Source of the DNA: Temnopleurus reevesii
Lineage: Eukaryota > Echinodermata > Echinoidea > Temnopleuroida > Temnopleuridae
Assembly (NCBI GenBank): GCA_036244855.1
Contig: BQKZ01000249.1
Location: 141,393 to 153,024 of the forward strand
DNA: 11,632 nucleotides
Reading direction: 5' to 3'
A program made the translations under genes and the position numbers. Positions 1 to 9,600 of this stretch are shown here, piece by piece; within the stretch, counting starts at the first letter, position 1; each line of letters starts with the position of its first letter. Under the pieces are notes generated by a model. It had not been told where the DNA came from. It made no database searches and worked only from the letters and a program-made list of their open reading frames with translations.

Positions 1-950
1 TTTAATCAACTCATCAATGAAGTTCTGCTGGGAGAAATTGATGAAGCAAGTAGCTGCAGGGAAGTGTCATGATAGGCTGACGAAGCACTTTAAATGTGCA
101 ATAAAATGTGCACCACCAAGTGCAAGTAAAAAGTGAGCAAAAATTATATGATGAGGGAACCAGGAGGGGGCTGCATCATTCTGAAGGAAGATAGAGCAAC
201 CTCCTTGAAGTGAGAACTACCCTTTACTTCCACTGCTGCCCTGTGAGGTGATTCCAAATCCCTACTGTTCTAAGACATGAGAGCGTGAATGAGTTAATAG
301 TTGCAGCTGGAACTACATACTTCAGCGCTTGGCAGATTGCTGGCCTTTGCGAGAAAATGTTTTACAAACCAGCATTCATACACGGAACAATGTGTAAACT
401 GACAATGCAACAATCATACGGCAACAGATTTTGGTGAAAGGATACCTTCATGTATTCCAACAGTTTTTAAACTTCCATTCAAGTATTCACAATAGCTAGA
501 TCAAACCAAAAGAAATTTTCTTCCCTCCTATTCTGCGGAAAATGTTAAACATATGTTGCTCATGTCAGGTGAATATACAGGGAAGTTATATTATTTTATC
601 TTGATGAAGCTATTGAGACAGCTTAATGCTCCTTTTGCTCACAGTGAAAACTACTGATGATATGAATTTCCTACAGAAAACTTCAAGATATGAGAAGTTC
701 TTTTATACTTCTTATCTATGTTGCTGCTCTATACCTATATTCCCCTACACAAGGATCTGCACATTGCAATATATTAAGAGATGGAGGAACATACACATGC
801 CCGCACAGTGCCAGAATTTTTTTCTGTATCAGCATCTAATTAGAACTCAGGACCTTTTTTACTTGCAAGTTCTCCCACCGGAAGCACAAAAATATGAGTT
901 GGGGACAGCCGACCTCTCTCTCCCTCACCCTCCCTAAGGTTTGTCAAACC
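1..950. other. Non-coding stretch with nothing identified
   Basis: I see no gene, RNA or repeat that I can support here. The longest open frame (626-937, plus strand, 103 codons) has cysteine- and tyrosine-rich, low-complexity composition, no recognisable domain and no splice context, so I regard it as chance. A plus-strand AATAAA lies just beyond this stretch at about 1129-1134 and could mark the 3' end of an unseen plus-strand gene, but no coding sequence supports that. Confidence 0.4.
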
Positions 951-951
951 A

Positions 952-1086
952 GAGTTGTGTTTCATAAAGCTGTGCGTATATCTATGCACAACTGTTCGAA
1001 CAACTAGTGATCGTTATTTCTGCGTGAGGAAGGATCGTTCGTACAGTCATGCATAGATCTATGCACAGCTTTATGAAACAAAACCC
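952..1086. mobile_element. Short MITE with about 40-bp terminal inverted repeats
   Basis: The left end reads inward as TTTCATAAAGCTGTGC and then ATCTATGCA. The right end carries the reverse complement, AGCTTTATGAAAC preceded by GCATAGATCTATGCACAG. The arms match over roughly 40 bp with a few mismatches, around a non-repeated core of about 50 bp. No coding sequence is present, so it depends on another element's transposase if it can move at all. I could not define a convincing target-site duplication, so the superfamily is open and the outer edges are uncertain by a few bases. Confidence 0.7.
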
Positions 1087-1609
1087 CGGAGTGGATGATA
1101 CATGACACACTTCATGAAGAAGGACATAAATAAAGTACAATGATTAAGTTAATTTCAGTTTATTAGAATTCCATTTCATTTACAATATCATAGCTAAGTT
1201 CCATTTATCTATTTACATTATATAATTAATATACAAGATGGCAGTTTTACCCTACATGTATCCGGCATGGGATGTCTTTTAAATGCATATCCTGGGGGTG
1301 AGCAAAGAGCTCGGTTTTTTTTTTCTTGTTTGTAGGTTGGTTGGTTGCTTATTTCAGAATCTGTTTGGTTGTGCTTCTTTTCTTACAAAATGAGCCTTTC
1401 CTCAATGGAGTACAATATAGAGTCACTATAAAATAAAATAAGATTGCTAATACATGTATATGTATCAAGGTAATTCTTTATGATACTGGCTTGCCATATC
1501 TGTTGTTGATGCATGATATATTGAGATTGCAGCTGCAAAGTCAATTTAATATTTCCAAGTATCTTGTTGTACCTACAACCCTTTCAAATATAGGACGTTA
1601 AAACACTTA
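1087..1609. other. AT-rich non-coding stretch
   Basis: No gene is supported. The stretch contains a T-rich tract at about 1314-1330. It also has a minus-strand AATAAA (TTTATT on plus at 1159-1164), about 30 bp from a plus-strand AATAAA at 1129-1134. This is an arrangement expected of convergent transcript ends but easily produced by chance in AT-rich DNA. Confidence 0.35.
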
Positions 1610-1674
1610 AACAGAAACAAGTTTAACAGAAACAAGTTTAACAGAAACAAGTTTAACAGAAACAAGTTTAACAG
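1610..1674. repeat. 15-bp minisatellite, four perfect copies plus a partial
   Basis: The unit AACAGAAACAAGTTT is repeated head to tail at 1610, 1625, 1640 and 1655 without a mismatch, followed by a five-base partial unit. The perfect identity suggests recent slippage and likely length polymorphism. It abuts the left edge of the possible decayed element at 1688. Confidence 0.95.
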
Positions 1675-1687
1675 GAGATCCGGCGGG

Positions 1688-2095
1688 GACAAGCAGTCAC
1701 AAAAGTGGACCTCCAAACTGGTTTGGCAATCCACTTCGCAAGATTTTTGTTACCAGGAACCAGTTCAGTTGGAAGTTTGAATGCTCATGCCTCAACCGGC
1801 CTTAGATTGTGAATTTCACCCCAAATATGTCAAGAATTCCGCTGTGCTGTGCCCACCATATGCAGAGACAATACGGGAACAAAGAAATGTGCGTATTAGC
1901 ATACATGTGGTCTATCATGCTGGAAATATTTGAATCTGACTGTTTTTCCAACGTTATAAAAAACAACAATAGAGCTACTTCGCATAAAGTAGACGTGAAA
2001 TCCAGTTTGTGGGTCTGTACTCTGAACGGTGACACAACTGGCCTTCCCAACCAGCTATAAAAACTAGTTTAGTGGAAGCCACTTTGAAAACTAGG
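1688..2095. mobile_element. Possible decayed MITE
   Basis: The left side has CAAAAGTGG, then CCAAACTGGTTT. The right side, read as reverse complement, has CAAAGTGG, then CC, then AAACTAGTTT at similar spacing, so the two ends form an imperfect inverted repeat. The open frames here (1802-2050 minus and 1809-2060 plus) overlap in antiparallel fashion, have no recognisable domain and look like chance. There is no clear target-site duplication and the match is weak, so this is only a candidate. Confidence 0.3.
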
Positions 2096-2099
2096 TGTG

Positions 2100-3559
2100 A
2101 ACAGGGTCCTAGTTACTTCAGTGATACATGAGTCTACAATACTTATATCATACCCTGAGCCAAATGAAATACATTGTTACAAACAAATATACTGATCCTA
2201 GTTTGCAACATGATATGAGTTAAACGATACAAACCATCTTTACAAAGGTACTGCCCATGCTTTCTTTTGTCAAAACATCATAGTACATGTATGTTATGAT
2301 ACACTAACTTATGTACCAATAAATGTTTTGGGTATGTATGATGCCTTTCGATCAGCAAAATTTTAGCTAAAAATTCACTGCAGGGACTGAAGAGCAATTT
2401 TCAATTGACAATGTTTCACCTAGAATCATATTTATTACAGAATTATTCAATCCAATTGACAAATATTTCATTCAAAGGCAATTAACTGTATTGCATGCTG
2501 AAATATAGCCATTTACAAGTAAAATATGCAAGCTGTGATGGATTCAGAAAATACTTCATTCAATTTTGGTCGGTCAATCACCATGATTCAAATTTCCTAT
2601 TATGACACAGTAAAAGCAAAAGTTAAATCAATTTTCAATCAAAATATACAAATCATTTACTATGAAGTTGCACATGAAAATGGTAAATTATCTGAACAAA
2701 AAAAAAATGGGGGGAATAGAAGATTGACCTTGCTGAATTGAGGATCTATTAGAACATATGTTTAATGGCAAGATCAAAATTAACAATTTTAAATGTACCA
2801 GTAAGCAATTAAAATCTTATCAACGATACACATGAGCCTCATTGCATAAAACTTCAAAATTATGACAATTATGCCATAATTAGTAACTACCAATACAATG
2901 ATTGGCAAAAGCCAATCAGCATCAAGGATTCAACAGGCAGAGATGGTAACCATTCCAGAATAAGCTTGAGGTAAAAAATAAAATGTGAATAACCCAAACA
3001 GCTGAACAAATGGGACAGAAAATACACATCATACTCTCAGCCATTCACTGGTGATGAAAGTAGTGGATTCATATTTAACTACAAACACCTCATGCATATT
3101 CCAGAAGGGTTTCCATCTATGCCCTAGGGTCCTCTGAAATGAGGACTTTGACACTTGAGGGTTTTGTTTGCATTTTTGCACAATTAATCACCTCTATGGG
3201 AAGGGCCCTTTTGTGTGTCAATTTTTGGAACTACACAAAATAGCCGGAGCATGCTTTCTATTGTTTGAAGGGCCTTAGCTGGTAGTTTGGGCAATGCGAT
3301 CCCTTCATCCAGAATTAATGCAACATGGACAGGGTTAAGACCATCCATAATCCAATGAAACTCTGAAAGATTTTAGAATCATACTCCCATTGAAGCACTC
3401 TCAAATTATTACATCTTCGCATTTCAAATATATTTGCATAGATTTGCAAAAAATATGGATTTCAAATGAATTGCACTACTACAAACCATGTGCAACACTG
3501 GAATGGATTTGAGGTATACTCATCATGAAGAAAGGGCCCTACAAGGAAACCCTGAGGGA
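2100..3559 (-). other. Probable 3' UTR and downstream DNA of the carboxyltransferase gene
   Basis: This stretch lies directly after the stop codon on the minus strand and has no frame or splice signal that extends the protein. Minus-strand poly(A)-signal candidates nearest the stop are ATTAAA (TTTAAT on plus, 2761-2766) and AATAAA (TTTATT on plus, 2431-2436), which would give a 3' UTR of about 0.8-1.1 kb. The plus-strand frame at 2526-2741 has no recognisable domain and I leave it out as chance. The actual transcript end cannot be decided from sequence alone. Confidence 0.4.
2431..2436 (-). terminator. Candidate poly(A) signal AATAAA
   Basis: TTTATT on the plus strand is AATAAA on the minus strand. 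It is the first canonical hexamer I find after the stop codon at 3560-3562, about 1.1 kb away. A variant ATTAAA occurs earlier at 2761-2766. Such hexamers are frequent in AT-rich DNA, so this is a candidate only. Confidence 0.3.
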
Positions 3560-3646
3560 TTACATACGTAGAACAGCTCTTTTCTGACTGACAAATGGCC
3601 GATTGCAAGCCTGCTGGGAGACGATACTAAGGCACTTGCTCAAAAC
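3560..3646 (-). CDS. Terminal coding exon of the MCC beta-like gene
   Basis: This exon encodes 28 residues starting [12 protein letters not shown] and ending RAVLRM, then TAA. The acceptor is ATACAG immediately before GTTTTGAGC. It continues in phase 0 from ...EDTRQ of the previous exon, matching the family pattern DTR-x-VL...RM-stop, including the conserved C-terminal Arg-Met. The intron before it is the longest visible (about 2.8 kb) because it absorbs the duplicated segment, the hairpins and the CGGAC repeat. Confidence 0.88.
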   Translation of the reverse strand, partial: VLSKCLSIVSQQACNRPFVSQKRAVLRM

Positions 3647-6600
3647 CTGTATAACAAATGGAGAAAAAAAATTAGAAAAAAATAATAAATGAATAAATAC
3701 AATTTCTAAAAAATGAAAAATAATCAACCATTCAAAATGTGATAATTGAGATATAATAATAATGAATCATTTAACATGTAATATAGAAAGAAGACCAAAT
3801 CTTACACGGAAACATAATTTCAATAACTATATGACAAGGTGCTAAAATTGTTAGAACCTATGCATCTTTCAAAATGACTGTATATGAATAAAACACCTGC
3901 TCAAATTCATGAAGGCATAATACCTTCTTTTTATTTATTTCTGTAAAACATGGATGCATCTTCCAAGTATCACTAATCTTCTTGAAATGTGTTTTCAGGG
4001 GCGTTTAATCAAAACAATGTTCCATATAATATCATCAGTCTCCAAGCAAAAATTATTACATCTTTCATCACACTTTTAATGGCTATATTTTATTTTCTTG
4101 TAACGTGTTTTCTAAACTTTGGTTCAGCTGTTGCAATATTCACATTCTTAATTTGACGTTATGAATTTTGCAGAACAGTTGACATATCTGATTAATCATG
4201 TTTCTCTACAAAGCTTCTTGAAACAAAATATACGCATAAATCATCTTATTCAATAAAGTATAATAACTCTGCCATTCCACATTCTATTTTAGGCGTACAT
4301 GGCAGACATCAAATGCTCCTTATCACAAAGATACAATTCTCCCCATTACACTTAATTTATGTCAAACCAAACAGCTTACATAGATGTTGGCATAAATTAT
4401 CTTGAAAGGTTTATGATTAATTCCGCTGGGTGACGTAATGAATTATGGAATTTATTCAAGATTGTCGCCAACGGCCTACAAAGGGGTAAACATGCTACTG
4501 CTGTGTGAAGTTACCTGGAGGCTATGAAACAAATAATAGACTGTACCGGGTGGGACTCGAACCTACGACTTCTAGATGACTAGACCAGTCCCAAGAAGTC
4601 CAGTCTATCATTTGTTTCATAGCCTCTGGGTAACTTCACACAGCAATAGCATGTGTACTCCTTGGTGGGTGGTTGACAACAATCTTGAATAAATGATCTT
4701 ATTTGACCAAGCCTAACCTGTCTTGTGTCTTCCGGTGCAATGACTCCATCATTCCACATCCTACTTGACGCATACACAGCAGTAGACTGTTTTTGGAATT
4801 TTTCTCTTAACTTGTCTCNGGTGATTTTTTACAAGTTTTTTGGCCCTGTGACCTTTGACATTTGACCCACTGAACCCAAAATCTAATCAGTTCATCCTCA
4901 CATGGTTATACATACTTGAGGCAAGTGTGGTCAAAATCCGTACAGCGGTTCTGAACTTATCGCGGTAACAAGGTCCGGACGGACGCAGGGACGCACGGAC
5001 ACACGGACGGACGGACAACCCGAAAACATAATGCCTCCGGCACCACCTTACGGTGGCGGAGGCATAAAAATACCAAACTTACATGGAAAACATAATTTTC
5101 AATAACTATAAGACAGGGTCTCAAAATCATCAAAATACTGTAAAAGTGGTTTCTTTCACGTCCAGAAACATTCGCCATTTCCATTGGTGCCGACACTTTC
5201 GCGTGTGTTAAAATTCGCGGTCAGAAAAATTTGTGAATTCACAGTTTTGTTTTGTTTTAACACTCTCCTAATTTACAGTACAATGACCGCACAGGAGTAG
5301 ACCTAGATTACGTGATAACGCTATATTGTGCGTGCGCCATAGCATAGTAACAAGCGACGAGTTTCAGACATTTCCTTGCGTGGTTAATTTCACGCGCTTT
5401 TCAAAATATTTTCACGCGAGGTTAATTTCGCGCTTCAACATCAAAACGCGAAAAGCGCTAAAACAAAACCTCCCCGGACGATACCACTTTTACAGTACAT
5501 GCATCTTTAACATTATAAGAATAAAACACCTGCTCCAATTCAATCCGGAAGACATATGTAATTTTTTAAGTATTACTGAACTTTTTAAAATGTTTCTTGG
5601 GCGGGGGGGGTTTCCACCAAAACACAACACACAAAATTTTACCTACACATTATTACATCTTTCTGGAATGGCCAAGGATATGGTTTTCCAGTAATCTTTT
5701 CTCTCAGCTTTATTTTCTAAAAACTTTTCTCAAAAATTCACATTCCAAATTTGACCATATGAATTTTGCGGAACAGTTGACATCTTTGATGTTTATATAA
5801 ATCATCATATTTGACCAAGGGGGTGTTGTTCAAAAGTTGCAACAGATCGCAAATCAACTGCAGATCATTTCCAAATTATAATGTGCATTCTCATTGCGCT
5901 TTTAACAAGACATGCATGAAACAATAATTTTGATTGGCACATTCCGATCAATTGCAAGTTGCGATCAATTGCAACTTTTGAACAACACCCCAAAGTGCAA
6001 TAATTATGTCGTTCCATATTCTATTCGAGGCATACACGGCAGACATCAATGTCACTAATCACAAATATACAATCAATTGCCCCTATTACACTTAGTTCAT
6101 GTCAAACCAAACAGCTTCAAACAAAACATAGATGTAGGCATAAATTATCTTGAAAGGTTTGGGATTAATTCCACTGGGTGACATAATGAATTATAGATTG
6201 TCGCCAATGGCCCACAAAGGGATACACACGCTACTGCTGTGTGAAGTTACCCGAGGCTATGAAAAAAAAATCATAGGCTGTACCAGGGGAAACTGGTCTA
6301 GTCACCAGAGGTCGTGGGTTCAAGTCCCACCCGGTACAGTCTATCATTTTTTTCATAGCCCCAGGGTTACTTCACACAGCAGTAGCATGTGTACCCTCTT
6401 GTGGGCTGTTGGCGACAATCTTGAATGAATTCTGTCTTCCATAAAGCATCTTATCTGACCACGCACTAACCTGTCTTGTGTCTTCCGGTGCAATGACTCC
6501 ATCATTCCACATCCTACTTGAAGCATACACAGCAGTAGACTGTTTTTGGAATTTTTCTCTTAACTTGTCTCCTTCATCCGGCTTCCCAGATTCCTATAGA

Positions 6601-9600
6601 ATACATTTGACAAAAATACATACAAGATCTTGGAAAATGTCTAAAAATGAAGACAAGCATCAGGCCCCCAAAAATAATTATCAGTTTTCAAAAGAATGAA
6701 CATTTTTTAAAACATTTGTATTCATATCCATCTAAACCAAATCACCCATAGTTATGATGAAAATGGTTTGTCAGCTTGTATTCCACTTGTCAATCTATAA
6801 TTTTACTGCAATTTTTTTCCATGAAAACACAAAAAAGAAAAGATTCCGGTTCAGTCATTCTCAGGCCTGATCATCAGTTTGCCCATATACATTCATCTTT
6901 TACTTTTGCAGTTTTGAAAGTCATCAGTAGTGTATATTGAAGAGTTCAGTAAACAAACAAAATATTTAATGTACTCACATTAAAATACAGTCAGCCTTTC
7001 ATACGTCTACCTTGCACAATTAAAAAAAATCGCCCGCAAATTCAAAGGTCTTTACAAGTCTGCTTGTATTTACATTCTTCTGTTTTTACCCCTCATAGGT
7101 CAAAGTGTTTTCTTCAGTTAAAACATATTCAACTTAGGCAAGGGTGACTGTACATGAATGTCAAGAACAAGACTTGCTCTCAACAAGAATAGAAGGAAAT
7201 TAAGAACCGCAGGTGGCACTGTTTTCATTGTAGAAAAGGTTATTCGACTTGTGATATCCATTTCCTGTTATGGAGATTGCCTCATTCACATTTCAATTTT
7301 TACCTCATGCATCCATTCTGGTTTGCATTTCCGTAATACATTTTGTACTACTGTACCTGTATCTTTCTACAAAGCTAATCATACAAGGTAATCCCATTAA
7401 ACTGGATAAACTGGCATATAAAAGTCCATATTTTTTCAAATTTCCTTGCAAACCCATCTGCTTTTTCTTTTATTTTCCATCAAGTACTGGACAACATGTT
7501 GAAGGTTGCTACATCACATGACAATGTTTATCAGTATTTGTGTAACCCAATCTCACTTATAACACACCATGCAGTATGAGCTGAAATTTTTGCTGGGGTT
7601 TGTTTTTACAAATTTTGCGACAATTGATGTGCTAAAATTTTTCACTCATTGGAACTCTCATTAATCTTTAAAATCATCCACTCGCTAATATTTAGAAAGG
7701 TCTAAAATTAAGTGAATTTGCTTTAAAATTTTGCATGATAAAAAGTTGGATTTTACAGTATGTGTTGTCCTATCAACATACCTCTGCAACTAGCCTTGCC
7801 ATCTCATCCGGATTCTGGAGTGCCAGTCTTGCGTTGGGCCACATAAACACGAACCGGGGCTCAAACGAGCTGCTGCCCTGGAAGTGTATAAGTGGGATCA
7901 AAGTTTAGACTTGAAGATAATACGAAATTATCAAGAGGATCAAAGTGTGTTGAAGATGGAGAAAACATGGATATTTTATGGCACAACATATGAATGATAT
8001 CTGCTGATTTGCAAAAATAGATTTCATCTAATGCTAATGTCTGGCAAATTGGCAGAATATACTTATTCATTGTCCTATTTTGCTCTAGTATATTTTTTAA
8101 TCAGTTTGTGTATTTTTCATATTGGTAATCGATTCAAGATTTTTCTGGTTCGCAGATACTCTTAAGCAGAATGTCTTACTTTGTTGTGAATTTAATTTCT
8201 TACCTATCTGCTTTTCTTGCCATCAAAATAATATCTGGCTTAATTCCCATATATGAAGTCTATTCTAAATAGCCAAATTATGTGAAAAACTCAAAGGTCA
8301 TTTTTGTATTCTGTGAAAATTAATTCCAAAGATGCTGGTCATCAGTTTAGCTTAAATTTGCAGCTTAAAGACTTGGTCTGGGCTAGAAAATTTTTGCTTT
8401 GATTAAAAGCAGAACAATCAGCAAACAGATCAAAAAAAGATTGAAGTAAATCCAACAAGAGATAAGAAAGCTATGAATATTTCAATGATATGACTGAACA
8501 GTAAATTACTGGACGCAGTAGGACGTAACATGTGACTTATGGTCACGTGCTTATGACGTGGACCATGCACTTCCTGTCCATAAGCTTATTATAACTTATT
8601 GTTTTTAAAAATCCGTTTTAATCTGTCACACTTATTTTTTTGAAAATATTCAAAACGTTGAATCAATAAATGCATTTGTACCCATGTATATATCGGCGAA
8701 AAAAAATATGTTTGCATTAGCTGGTTGAGAAATGAGGGATTTTAAAACAATAAGAATAATAATCTACTTGCAGAGAGGTGCATGATATACGTCATAATCA
8801 CTTATTTGTTATGCGATTTCCTTCAAATTTTTTCATCTGTTCGTCTGATTTTTCTGCTTTGAATCAACTCAAGGTTTTCCTGGCCCAGACCAAGTCTTTA
8901 ATTGTATCAATTTCACCAAGAAAATGTCCCTTCATATTTTTGCTGTATATGTAGTTTTGTTGTAGAGCCCCAGTGAAAAACAGTGCTTTGATCCCTACTA
9001 AAATAAAAACAAAAACATTAATTTCATCCTCACCATTGCAAAGGTGCTGGAGCCATAACTGTTTCCCACGATTACCGTAATCTTTGGCACAGTCATACAA
9101 GCAACAACAGCAGCCATCTTGGCCCTAGCCTTCATGGTCTCACCGAGGAGCTCCTGGTTTCCCTCTGCCCAGCTCTCATCGTCAGAGACGGATTGGAGAA
9201 AGATGAGAGGGACGTTCCGATGCTGGCAGAGCTCTGCAAAGTGCGCCCCCTTGATTGCCGCATCATGGGATAGCTCACCGTCATTTGCAACAATGCCTAC
9301 AAGATATCTGGTAAAAAATAAAGAAGTGATAATTGAAAAGAATGTTTTTCTTCACAGAGAGACTGGAAGGTCAGAGGGGCATTCCCAAGTTAAAACAGCT
9401 CTGTCAAGTACGTCCCCTGGATAACGACATTGTGGCATAGTTCTCTGTCTATCGCAATGATGCCCATGGGATGTCTGGTAAAAGATATAAAAATATGGAA
9501 ACAATCATAGAAAGAAATCATCATAGATTTTTCCATTCTTCAGAGAATGGAACATGATCAGATGGTGGTATGTGATAGCTTGTCGTATTTTGCAACAATG

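Larger units (their letters stand above)
3790..4818. repeat. Tandem segmental duplication, copy A
   Basis: The segment aligns in direct orientation with 5068-6571. Shared landmarks, in order: a start with GGAAACATAATTTCAATAAC; AATAAAACACCTGCTC; ATTATTACATCTTTC; GAATTTTGCAGAACAGTTGACAT; CATTCCACATTCTATT; GTCAAACCAAACAGCTT; CATAAATTATCTTGAAAGGTT; the foldback hairpin; and the exon copy at its right end. Non-coding parts differ by roughly 15% or more with indels, so the duplication is not recent and not an assembly duplicate. Copy A lacks both MITEs found in copy B. Confidence 0.85.
5068..6571. repeat. Tandem segmental duplication, copy B
   Basis: This is the direct repeat of 3790-4818, longer because it contains a 358-bp MITE (5138-5495) and a 172-bp MITE (5820-5991). 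Corresponding landmarks: GGAAAACATAATTTTCAATAAC, AATAAAACACCTGCTCC, GAATTTTGCGGAACAGTTGACAT, GTCAAACCAAACAGCTTC, CATAAATTATCTTGAAAGGTT, the hairpin and the intact exon. The plus-strand frames 5326-5694, 5597-5800 and 6150-6428 fall across these repeats and have no protein-like features. Confidence 0.85.

Noticed and set aside
626..937. 103-codon open frame on the plus strand
   Set aside because: No domain, biased composition, runs into a CT-rich stretch, no splice or promoter context. Its length is unremarkable for AT-rich eukaryotic DNA of this size.
3660..3790. A/T-rich tract as a possible replication or matrix-attachment element
   Set aside because: It has only base composition in its favour. 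No specific motif or structure separates it from the general AT-rich intron background.
4580..4777. 65-codon minus-strand frame containing [18 protein letters not shown] as a stand-alone small protein
   Set aside because: Its recognisable part is the duplicated exon; the rest reads through the donor site into the hairpin arm. It is an exon copy, not an independent gene.
4975..5018. CRISPR-like or regulatory repeat array (CGGACGGACG)
   Set aside because: Units are 4-bp variants without spacers, embedded in a dispersed eukaryotic repeat. It is simple-sequence expansion.
6278..6340. Functional tRNA gene
   Set aside because: There is a good T arm and B box, but no D arm, the anticodon-like loop has six bases, and the sequence sits in a repeat hairpin loop with a divergent paralog.
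7566..7760. Possible MITE with TTTTACAGTATG right end
   Set aside because: Word content resembles the TA-flanked MITE at 5138-5495, but I could not find a matching inverted left end or a target duplication.
9119..9424. 101-codon plus-strand open frame
   Set aside because: It lies antisense to the main carboxyltransferase exon, which explains its length and codon pattern. The protein-like signal is entirely on the minus strand.
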